64,000 bases of DNA. Source: Gammaproteobacteria bacterium. GTDB taxonomy: Bacteria; Pseudomonadota; Gammaproteobacteria; GRL18. Location: contig JADGEM010000010.1 of NCBI GenBank assembly GCA_016744375.1, forward strand, positions 1 through 64,000. The letters run 5' to 3'. Positions 8,309 through 17,934 of the stretch are shown here, piece after piece (position 1 is the stretch's first letter; the number at the start of each line of letters is the position of its first letter). The notes beneath the pieces are model-generated. The model was not told the origin of the DNA and searched no databases. It saw only the letters and a program-made list of their open reading frames with translations. The position numbers and the translations under genes were made by a program.

Positions 8309-11095
8309 ATGCATATTAAACGTTTATCACTATTTATCTGCTTTATAGTCACCCTTTCTTTATTCTTTATTTCAGAGACTATTGCTGCAACTCTGCAAGA
8401 TGCTGAAGATGCAATTGCTAATAAAAAATACCCTCTGGCCATTATTTATTTAAAAAATGAACTCAAACAAAACCCACAAAATGCCCAGGCTCGCTATTTA
8501 CTTGGTGATACTTATTTAAAAACAGGAAAAATAAATTTTAGTATTAAAGAGCTCAGCAGAGCTTATGATTATGCCCCTGACAACAGCAAAATAATATTCC
8601 GCTATGCAGATGCGTTACAAGCTGCTGGCAAGCACAAAAAAACAATGGAACTGCTGAAAAATAATCACTTTCAGGCTAAAGAGCAGGAAAGCCAGCGTCT
8701 GAGCCATCTGGGCTTCACCCATCTAAGATTAAAGCAGTTGGCTGATGCCCAACAGGTATTTAATGATGCCAATCAATTACAAGAGAGTGCCATGGCTTAT
8801 AATGGTCTGGCCGGTCTGGCAATGATTGAGCACGAATTGGAAAAAGCAGCACAGTTGCTATACAAATCACTGACCATTGATGCACAAAACCAGGAAACAC
8901 TGAAACTTAAGGCCAAGCTGGCCACCTTAAACAAGCACCATCAGCTGGCATTACTGCTGTATAACGATTTAATAAAGGAAAACACTATTGATGCCGCCCT
9001 GCGAATGGAAAGGGCAAACACCTTATTTCTATTAAAAAAAGACACTCTGGCCAAAAAAGACATTTACTTTGTACTGAAAAAAGCAAAAAATAGTCCCCGG
9101 GCCAACTTTCTTCTAGCACAAATTCTGTTGCGTGAAACTAACTTCACAGGCGCTCAGGAGGCTGCGCAAAAAGTCGTAAATGACACACCTGGTCATATGC
9201 CAGCTAATCTTATCCTGGGTGCAGCCAACTTTGCATTACAAAATTATAATCAGGCAGAAGAATATGTCACAATTTACCTTTTAGCCAGACCTTCCGATCT
9301 GAAAGCACAAAATTTATTAGCCAATATTTATCTGGCACAAAATAAAGTCACGCAGACACTACTTATTCTAGAGGGTATTCCTGAAAAACAGCGGCAAACA
9401 TCACCCATAATCCTTTTCACATTGGCGAATGCGTATATAAAAAAAGGGGAAACAAAAAAAGGAATAGAATTATTAAATCATGCTCAGTCACTGGCACCAA
9501 ATAATCTGAAAATTAAAAAGCGCCTGATCACCATTCGCTATCAATTAGGTGAAATTGATACTGCAATCACTGAATTAGAGCGTATTTCCAACTCTGAGCA
9601 GGCACACAATCAAACCGACTTCCTGCTGATCCTCTCATACATCAAACAACAACAATTTGAAAAGGCCAGAAAAAAAAATCAGCAGCTATTAGCCCAGTCG
9701 CCTGATGATTTAAAATTGCAAAATATGAATGCTCTCATTGAGCAACTCAAAGGACAGACTGACAAAGCAAGATTGCTTTATCTGGAAATTATTAATAATA
9801 ATAAAAATGATATTTCTGCCTATCTAGGTCTCGCACGCTTATACGCCATTGAGTCAAAATGGCAGGATTCTGAGAAATATTTCAAGCTGGCTTTGAGTCT
9901 TAACCCAAAAGAATTTAGGGCTTATCAAGGACTCATTGCCATTTCAGAAAGACAAAATAAACATGAGCTGGCGGAACGTTATTTTTTAGATGCGATAGCG
10001 CAAAATAAGAATGATATTGCCGAACAATTAAAAATAGCAACGCTATTAAGTCAGTGGTATCTTAAAAATAATCAGGAAAAAAAAATACTCTCTCTGGTCC
10101 AAACTATTGAGAAGCAGCATCCTGATAATGATTCCATTCGCTTTATTTTAGCCAAAGCTCAATTGCTGAATCAAAAGGGAAGAGAAGGTGAACGCACACT
10201 CAGGCGCATTATTCAATATGACAAACTGGATTTGGATAGTCGAATTTTACTGGCTGAAACCATTGCAGAGGATCCACAACGCATAGATGAAGCAATGGAT
10301 TTATTTGAGGAAGCACAGGCCATTGCACCTGATAACCCAGTACCCTATGTCCGACAGGTCATCTTATTAATTAAACTCAAACAATATACCAGCGCTATCA
10401 CTAGGGCACAACATATTCAGCTGTTTTTCCCCGGTACTCTCATGGGGCAACAATTAGAAGCGGATGCCCTATATGCTCAAAAAGAGTACCGCATGGCTTT
10501 GGCACTTTATCAAAAAATATATCTACAAAAGCCTGATAACACCATATTATTATCAATTATCAGCTTGTTCCAGATTCTAAAACAAGACTATAATGCAATA
10601 AAAATCCTATCAAAGGCCATTGAACTTAATCCGGAAAACACAGAAAACATCTATAAACTGGCCGTACTGCACCACAAATATGATAACCTGGAACAGGCCG
10701 AAACTTATTACCTTCAAACTTTGGAACATGCCCCGAATCATATTTTAGCCCTCAATAATCTGGCCTGGATTCATTATCAAAATAATATCAGGCGTGCACT
10801 GAGCTGGTCCAAAAAAGCCTATGAACTGGCCCCCCACTCTTCAGCAATTATGGATACTTATGGATACTTCCTGGTACGCAGCGGCCAGCACAATAAAGGA
10901 CTTGAGTTGCTGCAGAAAGTTGCAAAAGCAAGACCGAATGACAAAGATATACAATACCATCTGGCCTATGCCTACAAGGAAATCGGGCAGCGTGACAGAG
11001 CATTAGCCATTCTAAAGACTCTTGTTCACTCCAGGATCCCTTTTTCAGAACAGGAAGAAGCTAGTGCACTTTATCAATCATTAAACCTGGAATAA
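8309..11095 (+). CDS. Exported TPR-repeat protein, PrsT-like
   Basis: A 928-residue protein with a signal peptide (about 1-27, ending ETIAA) and TPR repeats over almost its whole length, for example ARYLLGDTYLKTGK and YKLAVLHHKYDNLEQAETYY. Size and layout match the TPR proteins that accompany PEP-CTERM/exosortase systems (PrsT family). The nearby PEP-CTERM protein supports this. Unlike many PrsT members it has no lipobox cysteine at the signal cleavage site. The likely role is assembly or export of extracellular polysaccharide or sorted proteins. A small inverted repeat (GGCTG/CAGCC) lies in the leader upstream, around 8238-8256. Confidence 0.82.
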   Translation: MHIKRLSLFICFIVTLSLFFISETIAATLQDAEDAIANKKYPLAIIYLKNELKQNPQNAQARYLLGDTYLKTGKINFSIKELSRAYDYAPDNSKIIFRYADALQAAGKHKKTMELLKNNHFQAKEQESQRLSHLGFTHLRLKQLADAQQVFNDANQLQESAMAYNGLAGLAMIEHELEKAAQLLYKSLTIDAQNQETLKLKAKLATLNKHHQLALLLYNDLIKENTIDAALRMERANTLFLLKKDTLAKKDIYFVLKKAKNSPRANFLLAQILLRETNFTGAQEAAQKVVNDTPGHMPANLILGAANFALQNYNQAEEYVTIYLLARPSDLKAQNLLANIYLAQNKVTQTLLILEGIPEKQRQTSPIILFTLANAYIKKGETKKGIELLNHAQSLAPNNLKIKKRLITIRYQLGEIDTAITELERISNSEQAHNQTDFLLILSYIKQQQFEKARKKNQQLLAQSPDDLKLQNMNALIEQLKGQTDKARLLYLEIINNNKNDISAYLGLARLYAIESKWQDSEKYFKLALSLNPKEFRAYQGLIAISERQNKHELAERYFLDAIAQNKNDIAEQLKIATLLSQWYLKNNQEKKILSLVQTIEKQHPDNDSIRFILAKAQLLNQKGREGERTLRRIIQYDKLDLDSRILLAETIAEDPQRIDEAMDLFEEAQAIAPDNPVPYVRQVILLIKLKQYTSAITRAQHIQLFFPGTLMGQQLEADALYAQKEYRMALALYQKIYLQKPDNTILLSIISLFQILKQDYNAIKILSKAIELNPENTENIYKLAVLHHKYDNLEQAETYYLQTLEHAPNHILALNNLAWIHYQNNIRRALSWSKKAYELAPHSSAIMDTYGYFLVRSGQHNKGLELLQKVAKARPNDKDIQYHLAYAYKEIGQRDRALAILKTLVHSRIPFSEQEEASALYQSLNLE

Positions 11096-11203
11096 TCAGC
11101 TGGTTCGACTAAATTGCTCCAGGTTTAAATAGCCACTTTTGCATTTTCATTAAAGTGAGCTATGATTAGTTGCAGACAAAAGAGATAAGGATTTAGACAA
11201 TTT

Positions 11204-11971
11204 ATGCTAGCACGTTTCCTTTCAATAAAATGCAAAGCTTATGGTTTAACCGATACTGGCCGGGCCAGAAATCATAATGAAGATAATATCCGTCTAAACC
11301 CGGAGAATACACTCTTCATCCTGGCAGATGGAATGGGTGGACATCAAGCGGGTGAAGTTGCCAGTAAAATGGCTGCTGATATGGTTGAAGAGGCTTTGAC
11401 AAAACATAATCACTCCAGCAAGACATCAGAAAGTGATGTTGAATTTTCTGAAGTGGCAGCGGTCACCACTGCCGTTGAAAAAACCAATGTAATGATCAAT
11501 CAGGCTAACAAGGAGCGGGGCTTACTGGATGGTAAGGGCATGGGCACGACCATTGTAGGATGCTGGTATTTACCTGAAAAAAAAATGTCAGTTGTTTTTA
11601 ATGTGGGTGACAGTCGTATCTATTCTTACTATAAGCAGGAACTCACCCAGATTAGTACCGATCATTCACTGCTTCAACTATGGAAGGACAAGTGTTTTGA
11701 GGGAGAGAAGCCCTCTGCAAACATCTTAACAAAAGCTTTGGGACCATACGCTGAAGTTGCGCCTGATGTGACCCTCTATCCAGCAAAAAAAGGCGAAAGG
11801 CTCTTATTGTGCTCAGACGGTCTAACCACAATGGTCAGCGATGAAAATATACTGGATGCGCTGATAAAATATGAAAAAAAGCCAGATAAAATTCCTGAGC
11901 AACTTATTATTGAAGCAAATCTTGCCGGTGGAGAAGATAATATCTCGATCATTCTTGTTGAATTTAGCTAA
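11204..11971 (+). CDS. PP2C-type Ser/Thr protein phosphatase
   Basis: A 255-residue metal-dependent phosphatase that would reverse Ser/Thr phosphorylation. The family motifs are in order: NHNEDN near the N-terminus, ADGMGGHQAGE, GMGTTIVG, FNVGDSRIY, LLLCSDGL and GGEDNISI. The acidic residues that bind the two metal ions are present. It is convergent with a Ser/Thr kinase gene, with only 12 bp between the stops. That suggests a kinase/phosphatase pair acting on shared substrates. Confidence 0.95.
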   Translation: MLARFLSIKCKAYGLTDTGRARNHNEDNIRLNPENTLFILADGMGGHQAGEVASKMAADMVEEALTKHNHSSKTSESDVEFSEVAAVTTAVEKTNVMINQANKERGLLDGKGMGTTIVGCWYLPEKKMSVVFNVGDSRIYSYYKQELTQISTDHSLLQLWKDKCFEGEKPSANILTKALGPYAEVAPDVTLYPAKKGERLLLCSDGLTTMVSDENILDALIKYEKKPDKIPEQLIIEANLAGGEDNISIILVEFS

Positions 11972-11983
11972 GAAAAAATTGTA

Positions 11984-14416
11984 TTATTTCTGATATTTTT
12001 TAATCAGTGCTTCAGAAGCCAGAAATTTGAGCTGTTGCAAAAGCTTCAATTCATGCGGCCTGATAACCAGCTCACCTGACTTGAATCGATCACCATAAAA
12101 CAGGCCGATGGCTTTCTTTTTGACTAATACAGGCAGAACAATAAAGCTTTCTGCTTCAATTATCTGCTGGTACCATGCGGGGATTTTCTTTAAAATTTTT
12201 TCATCTTGGGTGTCTGCAATAAAAACATCAACCCCCTTTTCTAAAGCCAGATGAAAGACATCCGGTTTATACTTCATGCTAAACTGAAATTGCTCTAAAA
12301 AAGTATTATTAATTCCAAAACCGAATCGTCCCTCCATGAGTTTCTTTTTATGATTCACCATGCAAACAACCGCATGATCAAACTGAAAGGCACGATGCAT
12401 GACTTCAAGACACAGACGAAAGATATCTGAAACACTATAATCTTCCGTCAGCATTGCGCTAATGTCATCAATTCCAGCCTTTAAAATGGCTTCAGGATTA
12501 CGGTTTTCATCTCTTATGAGCACATCGCTTATTTTATCTTTTGACGTCAGCTCATTTGCTTTTTCCTGTGATAATTTTTCTGTGCCTTCCTGAGCATTGT
12601 CTAAAACAAGTGTTTTTTCAGTTAATACAGCACTTTGTGTATTCTGCTCTTCTTCATTATCCAAGCCCTGAATGATTGATGCTTTTGACATATTTATATT
12701 TAAGATTGAATTCAGATCCACCAGATCTTCTTTTGCCTGATCAGCCAAAGACATGAGGTCATGATCATTTAAATTTAATTGTGGTGTATATTGTCGCCAT
12801 AGCTTAACTGCCTTTTTTCTCCAGTCTCCAGAATCACTATTGTTTTCAATTAGATGAGTTAATTCACTGGAGAGGCTGGAAATCGCATGCATTTTTTCTT
12901 CTTCATTTAATTGCAGCCGCTTACTATTCACTTTTTTATTATAAGGATTAATGGTATTAACAATATAGTGCGGTAACTCCCACTCTTTGGCAATGGCTGT
13001 GCCAAGCTGATGATACGGTACACCAAGCACCTGTACGGCTGCCGCTTCTTCAGAGATCTTTTCATCTTCTACGAGTTTATCAATTTCTATTGATTCCTCA
13101 TTAAAATAAAAAATGGCTAACAATTTTCCAAGATTATGGAAGATACCACTGAGAAAGACTTCTTCCTTCTTAATTAATTGCGATTTATCTGCAAGGTTTT
13201 TGGCAAAGACTCCGCTATACAAACTAGAGATCACACGATCTTTGAGTTGTTTCGCCTGTGATTTATCATGCAGGTGATCAATTAAAATCAAGCTTACAGC
13301 AATAGAACGAATGGCATCAAAGCCTAACATCATCACCGCTCGTGATATTGTTTTTACTTCACCACCACTGCGGCGATAATAAGCAGAATTGACAATTTTT
13401 AAAATTTTATTAGTGAGAGCAAAATCTTCTACAATCGCACCGGCCAATGCATCAAAACCCTTTTCATCTTCATCAACAATCTTATTAATCTTAAACAGTG
13501 ATTCGGATAATGCAGGAAAATCTTTCTTCCGTTTCATTCGCCTTAATAAAAATTCAATCGTGGCATCCTGAGCTTTGCTGGAACGATTAACATTTGCTCC
13601 TTGTGATTCCAGATATTCATCAATTGCAGCATTAAACTCAGTGGTGCTGTGATAACGATTATCCACTTTTTTATCAATTGCTTTTAATAGGATACTTTCA
13701 AAATGAGCATCAATATCAGAATTAAGTTTTGAGGGCAGAGGTAAAGAATCATTGAGTACTTTAGTAATAATTTGTTTAATATCCCTGGCAACAAAAACAG
13801 ACTGCCCTGTCAGCATTTCATACAATATAATACCCAAGGCATAAGAATCATTACTAGCCGTTATGGTTTGTTTGCGAATGTATTCAGGCGGCATATAACG
13901 GGGGGTGCCAAAAAAACCATCTGTTTTAGATTTTTGCCCGGAAAGAACTCGAGCAATACCAAAGTCCATCACCTTGGGAATGTTCTCGTCATTGATAAGA
14001 ATATTGGCGGGTTTTAGATCACAGTGAATAATACTTTGTTGATCAGCATAACTGATTGCTTCAATCACTGGTTTTAACAGAGCCAAAGCATCCTTAACCG
14101 GCATAACACCTTTTTTCTTCATTACATCAGAAAGCAACTGGCCACTAACATATTCAAATACAAGGTAGGGATTTTGTTTCTCATCTTCACCGGCTTCATA
14201 GATTGAAACAATATTTGGGTGCACCATTTTACTGATGGTTCGAGCTTCTTTAAGCAACCTATTCTTGGTATCAACAGCATTATTCATATCAGAAAAATGA
14301 AGGGATTTTATCGCAACATTTCTTTGTAAGACCGGATCAACAGCCAGGTGCACAACCCCCTGAGTGCCTTTACCTAATACCCTGACCTTATTAAATCGAC
14401 CAATTTTTTTAACCAC
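11984..14416 (-). CDS. Ser/Thr kinase-HDOD-GAF fusion protein
   Basis: An 810-residue cytoplasmic signalling protein. The N-terminal Hanks-type kinase (about 8-265) has the Gly-rich loop VLGKGTQGVVHLA, the lysine in VAIKSL, the catalytic loop HCDLKPANI and the metal-binding DFG in VMDFGIAR. An HDOD domain follows (about 290-490) with ALAGAIVEDFALTNKILKIVN and VMMLGFDAIRSIA, and a GAF-type domain (about 645-800) ends the protein. HDOD domains usually appear in c-di-GMP-linked or stress signalling proteins, and fusing one to an active kinase and GAF is uncommon. The opposing phosphatase at 11204 is the likely antagonist. I see no membrane segment. Confidence 0.93.
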   Translation of the reverse strand: MVKKIGRFNKVRVLGKGTQGVVHLAVDPVLQRNVAIKSLHFSDMNNAVDTKNRLLKEARTISKMVHPNIVSIYEAGEDEKQNPYLVFEYVSGQLLSDVMKKKGVMPVKDALALLKPVIEAISYADQQSIIHCDLKPANILINDENIPKVMDFGIARVLSGQKSKTDGFFGTPRYMPPEYIRKQTITASNDSYALGIILYEMLTGQSVFVARDIKQIITKVLNDSLPLPSKLNSDIDAHFESILLKAIDKKVDNRYHSTTEFNAAIDEYLESQGANVNRSSKAQDATIEFLLRRMKRKKDFPALSESLFKINKIVDEDEKGFDALAGAIVEDFALTNKILKIVNSAYYRRSGGEVKTISRAVMMLGFDAIRSIAVSLILIDHLHDKSQAKQLKDRVISSLYSGVFAKNLADKSQLIKKEEVFLSGIFHNLGKLLAIFYFNEESIEIDKLVEDEKISEEAAAVQVLGVPYHQLGTAIAKEWELPHYIVNTINPYNKKVNSKRLQLNEEEKMHAISSLSSELTHLIENNSDSGDWRKKAVKLWRQYTPQLNLNDHDLMSLADQAKEDLVDLNSILNINMSKASIIQGLDNEEEQNTQSAVLTEKTLVLDNAQEGTEKLSQEKANELTSKDKISDVLIRDENRNPEAILKAGIDDISAMLTEDYSVSDIFRLCLEVMHRAFQFDHAVVCMVNHKKKLMEGRFGFGINNTFLEQFQFSMKYKPDVFHLALEKGVDVFIADTQDEKILKKIPAWYQQIIEAESFIVLPVLVKKKAIGLFYGDRFKSGELVIRPHELKLLQQLKFLASEALIKKYQK

Positions 14417-14902
14417 GTGTTTTGATAAAACCTTTAGTAATAAAATATGTTCTATGTCGTGTTAATACACTAATCAACTGTTCCTGACTAGTACATACTG
14501 AGCATCAGCACCTTGTTTTAACTATAGGAAATTTTACTCAGATGTCAAAGCCTTCAACAGATACCTCATTCACTTCTTCTCCTTTAATAAGGATTTCATC
14601 GCTTGACAATAATTAAGTTTTAAAGCAATCTATAGACATGAACATTTCAAGCAACATTTTTTTTCAATTGGCAAGTCAACCTATCTCACATTCTATGCAT
14701 TATGTGAAACGCTGGCATGTGCGCCGCTTAGAAACGACAACTTATCTGTGTTCTTATCCTTATATTGATTCCTGTTTCGATTATCCGGAATGACTTAAAG
14801 CAATCAATTTAAACCGCTGAAAAAAAGCCACAGATAAAAGTCTGTGGCTTTTTTTTTGACTAAAAAAGCTTACTGCACTTATGTTTCAAATAAACACTTA
14901 AA
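14417..14902. other. Intergenic region, possible small ORF or sRNA
   Basis: The kinase gene's promoter must lie in the first part. On the plus strand TTGACA at 14603-14608 could be a -35 box, but I see no convincing -10 at proper distance. A 51-codon ORF (14638-14793, starting MNISSNIFF) has no ribosome site and no family I recognise. The stretch ends in a clear terminator at 14825-14858. A short noncoding transcript is as likely as a peptide. Confidence 0.25.
14825..14858 (+). terminator. Rho-independent terminator
   Basis: A perfect 10-bp stem (AAGCCACAGA with TCTGTGGCTT) has a 6-nt loop and is followed by a run of nine to ten T. No annotated plus-strand gene lies directly upstream, which suggests an unrecognised transcript ending here. 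Confidence 0.9.
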
Positions 14903-15853
14903 ATGCCTATAGATATCAACAAGAAAATGAAAACTAAAAATAATACATTACTCATTATCATCACCTACTTACTGGTGATTATCATCTGGTCCACAACACC
15001 ATTGGCAATAAAGTGGAGTTCTCAGGGAATTGATTTTATCAGTGGTTTAGCACTGCGCATGTTTATCAGCACAAGCCTGGCTTTGATACTTAGCCTGTCT
15101 TTATATCAGGGTATTCCTATGCACAAAAAAGCACGCCAGGTGTACCTGGCCTCTGCTCTAGCAATATTCGGTGCAATGATGTTTGTTTACTGGGGCGCGC
15201 AATTTATTCCTTCTGGTCTGGTCTCCGTATTATTTGGCTTATCACCTATTTTTACGAGCCTGTTTGTCGTTTACATCTTCCAAACAGAAAATTTTTACGC
15301 AAGTAAATTAATTGGCTCAACAATAGGCTTGACTGGACTGGGGATTATTTTTCTTGGCCGAATCGACCTTGGCGAGCAGGCCTTATTCGGCATTGGAGCA
15401 ATACTTATTTCAGTCTCAATGCATGCTGGTAGTGCCGTCTGGATTAAGCACCTTAATGAACCTTTACCTGCACTGACTGTGACTAGCGGGGGTCTGTTGT
15501 TCTCAATGCCTTTATTTATATTGAGTTATCTATTATTCGCTGCTCCTTTGCCTGAGCAAATACCAGCAAGGGCACTTGGTTCAATTTTATACCTTGGTAT
15601 TATGGGTTCGATTGTCGGTTTTGTCAGTTATTACTATGTTCTGTCAAAGCTGCCGGCAACCAGTGTCGCTTTAATTACATTAATAACACCAGTTTCTGCA
15701 TTGCTATTAGGAAAATTGTTCAATAATGAACCCCTTACCAGCTCCCTGTTAGTCGGTACTGCCTGTATTTTAACAGGCCTCATCATTCATCAATTTTATT
15801 CCCCTTTGGTAAACAGAAAATCAAAGGAAATTCCACTAGATAAGAGTTTATAA
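14903..15853 (+). CDS. EamA/DMT family transporter
   Basis: An inner-membrane protein of about 316 residues with ten hydrophobic helices in two EamA halves. The pattern near the N-terminus (YLLVIIIWSTTPLAIKW) and in each repeat (FVYWGAQFIPSGLVSVLFGL; YYYVLSKLPATSVALITLI) is typical of drug/metabolite exporters. The substrate cannot be told from sequence. The start is uncertain: neither 14903 nor an in-frame ATG at 14927 has a good ribosome site. The next gene follows after 37 bp on the same strand. Confidence 0.9.
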   Translation: MPIDINKKMKTKNNTLLIIITYLLVIIIWSTTPLAIKWSSQGIDFISGLALRMFISTSLALILSLSLYQGIPMHKKARQVYLASALAIFGAMMFVYWGAQFIPSGLVSVLFGLSPIFTSLFVVYIFQTENFYASKLIGSTIGLTGLGIIFLGRIDLGEQALFGIGAILISVSMHAGSAVWIKHLNEPLPALTVTSGGLLFSMPLFILSYLLFAAPLPEQIPARALGSILYLGIMGSIVGFVSYYYVLSKLPATSVALITLITPVSALLLGKLFNNEPLTSSLLVGTACILTGLIIHQFYSPLVNRKSKEIPLDKSL

Positions 15854-15890
15854 TAGTAGAAATACATGCAAATAAAGAGAATGAGTTAAT

Positions 15891-16262
15891 ATGACTTATA
15901 TTAATCAATACGATCCACAAAATCAGTTTTCAACGGCCGAACGATGTAATATAAATGAGCTGTTAAACAATAGTCATGACAACAATTATTCAATTGCACG
16001 AGCATCCGTTGCTCCTGGCGTCACAACACAATTGCATGCAGTGAAAAACACGACTGAACGATATATTATTCTTGAAGGTCAGGGGAGGGTCTTTATCGAT
16101 GGTGCATTATCTGAGGATGTAAATCATCTGGATATTGTGACCATACCTGCTGGAGTATCACAAAAAATTGAAAATTGCGGCCATACAGAGCTGGTTTTTC
16201 TTTGTATTTGCACCCCGAGATTTGAGCAAAAAAACTATTGCAATCTTGAGTCAGAAAATTGA
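15891..16262 (+). CDS. Small cupin-domain protein
   Basis: A 123-residue single-domain cupin. The two conserved motifs are recognisable: GVTTQLHAVKNTTERYIILEG with a His and Glu as metal ligands, and the second motif around HLDIVTIPAGVSQKIENCG. It could be a small isomerase or a ligand-binding protein, and the family alone gives no substrate. It is probably cotranscribed with the upstream EamA transporter and the downstream Rof-like gene. Confidence 0.85.
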   Translation: MTYINQYDPQNQFSTAERCNINELLNNSHDNNYSIARASVAPGVTTQLHAVKNTTERYIILEGQGRVFIDGALSEDVNHLDIVTIPAGVSQKIENCGHTELVFLCICTPRFEQKNYCNLESEN

Positions 16263-16284
16263 CCGCTTAAATGGAGTTTATCAT

Positions 16285-16557
16285 ATGGGTAATAAGTCTT
16301 ACCAGACCGTCTCCTGTGCCATGCACAGCGAACTTGAACTAGCAATTATGCATGGAAATACACTTAAGATATCTTATTTAAAACCATATCAGGAGGGAGT
16401 GGAAGCAAATGAGCATGTTATAGAGTTCAGACCTTATGATGTCATTACACGCGGGCAAGATAAAAAAGGGGAGTTCTTAGTGGGTCAAGATAAATCTGGG
16501 CAGACCGTCGAAATACGCCTGGATCAGATTTGTCACTTCAATATTATCAATCGATAG
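16285..16557 (+). CDS. Rof-like Rho-binding antiterminator (tentative)
   Basis: A 90-residue protein. The pattern YQTVSCAMHSELELAI near the N-terminus and GQTVEIRLDQICHFN near the C-terminus resembles Rof/YaeO, the small OB-like protein that binds Rho and blocks transcription termination. The middle is longer and more divergent than in E. coli Rof, so this is tentative. ATG at 16285 is chosen because GGAG lies eight bases upstream. The frame is open further upstream but overlaps the cupin gene in another frame. Confidence 0.55.
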   Translation: MGNKSYQTVSCAMHSELELAIMHGNTLKISYLKPYQEGVEANEHVIEFRPYDVITRGQDKKGEFLVGQDKSGQTVEIRLDQICHFNIINR

Positions 16558-16674
16558 ATAGAACCATACGCTTATTAATCAGCTCTGCTCTTACTTCCCC
16601 CCTTCTACCTAAACAGGTGCCCTGAGACAAAGAAGGGGAAAACTATAAGCTAAAAGACTGGATTATAATAAAAG

Positions 16675-17934
16675 CTAAGCAGTTGCTGCTTCAGCTTTTT
16701 TGTCATACCAGTCCTTAACTTCTTCATCCCAGCCATCCATACGTACATATGAACACTGACGAGGCTCACTGACCATATTGGGATCCAGGTCAAGGCCAAT
16801 GCCTTCAAGGTAGTTAACCAGACCAATACGCTCAATCATTTCGCCGGTGCGTTCATGTTCAAGCGCATTTTCTGCAAAGAAATCAATCATTTCACCGGTC
16901 AGTTCAACCAGATATTCAATCTCTTCCATGGTATCAACTTTCAAGAATGGTGCAACAACTGTACCCATCATGTCACCAATTTTCAGTGTCCGCTTTCCAC
17001 CGATAAGGATTGTCACACCCGTATCATCACCAGGCGCCAGTGCTTTGGTCATGACGTTAATACAGTGCATACAGCGAACACATTCTTTATTATTCACTTC
17101 AAGTGCATTGTCATCTTTCAGTTTAATGGCATTCGTAGGACAGCGATTAGTGACATTATCAATAACATAGTCACGCCCTTTATCTTCAACAAAAGCTTTC
17201 ACTTCCGCCTGATCAATTTTCATGTCATCACGCCAGATACCAATAACGGCCATATCAGCACGTTCGATGGCATTGGTACAATCATTTGGACAACCGGATA
17301 CTTTTACCTTAAATTTATAAGGCAGAGCAGGCCTGTGCAGATCATCCTGAAACTCATTGACCAAATGACGCATCAAGCCGTGCTCATTAGTGCAGGAATG
17401 CTCACAACGAGCAGCACCAACACAGGCCATTGCAGTACGAACACATGGACCAGCGCCACCAAGATCAAAACCATATGAGTTCAGCCTATCAAAAAAAGGC
17501 TGCATTTGAGCGGTACTGGAACCAATAAACATAATGTTACCAGTCTGACCGTGGAAAGTTTGCAGACCTGAACCATGAGCTTCCCAGTCATCTGCCAATT
17601 GATTCAGGATATCAGCCGTATAGAAGTTACCAGCGGGTGGCTGAATACGAACTGTGTGAAATTCTTTTGACTCAGGGAAATGCTCAGCCACTTCAGAAAA
17701 ACGTGGAATAATACCACCACCATATCCAAAGACAGAAACTGTACCGCCTTTCCACCAACCCATGCGAGTTTCATATGAATGTTCCAGCTGACCTAACAGT
17801 CCGCCAACCATTGAATTGATTCGCTCATCAGGATGCTCATCTCTTAAGCGTTTGAACGCTGTGATAAAGCTTGGCCATTCGCCATTTTCCAGCTCATCCA
17901 GCATGGGTGTATCATAAATTGTTACCTTAGACAT
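16675..17934 (-). CDS. dsrA: Dissimilatory sulfite reductase alpha subunit
   Basis: DsrA, with DsrB, forms the siroheme enzyme that interconverts sulfite and sulfide. In sulfur oxidisers it works in the oxidative direction on stored sulfur. The siroheme-4Fe4S ligands are present as C171-x5-C177 and C215-x3-C219 (SGCPNDC). The ferredoxin-type insert has C265 and CVRCMHC at 285-291. The length of 419 residues is full for DsrA. A strong ribosome site (AAGGAGG) precedes the ATG. No dsrB or any other dsr gene is adjacent: downstream is an unrelated plus-strand gene, and upstream is a sigma-54 activator on the other strand. Confidence 0.96.
   Translation of the reverse strand: MSKVTIYDTPMLDELENGEWPSFITAFKRLRDEHPDERINSMVGGLLGQLEHSYETRMGWWKGGTVSVFGYGGGIIPRFSEVAEHFPESKEFHTVRIQPPAGNFYTADILNQLADDWEAHGSGLQTFHGQTGNIMFIGSSTAQMQPFFDRLNSYGFDLGGAGPCVRTAMACVGAARCEHSCTNEHGLMRHLVNEFQDDLHRPALPYKFKVKVSGCPNDCTNAIERADMAVIGIWRDDMKIDQAEVKAFVEDKGRDYVIDNVTNRCPTNAIKLKDDNALEVNNKECVRCMHCINVMTKALAPGDDTGVTILIGGKRTLKIGDMMGTVVAPFLKVDTMEEIEYLVELTGEMIDFFAENALEHERTGEMIERIGLVNYLEGIGLDLDPNMVSEPRQCSYVRMDGWDEEVKDWYDKKAEAATA

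Noticed and set aside
16168..16284. Upstream extension of the Rof-like gene
   Set aside because: This part overlaps the cupin gene in another frame. A good ribosome site precedes the ATG at 16285.
16560..16670. Terminator after dsrA
   Set aside because: CCCCTTCT and AGAAGGGG can pair, but the loop is about 25 nt and no T-run follows.
16675..17934. dsrA as evidence for a sulfate reducer
   Set aside because: soxYZ and the overall gammaproteobacterial gene content fit oxidation of sulfur. No sat, apr or qmo genes are seen that would support sulfate reduction, although the direction cannot be proved from one gene.
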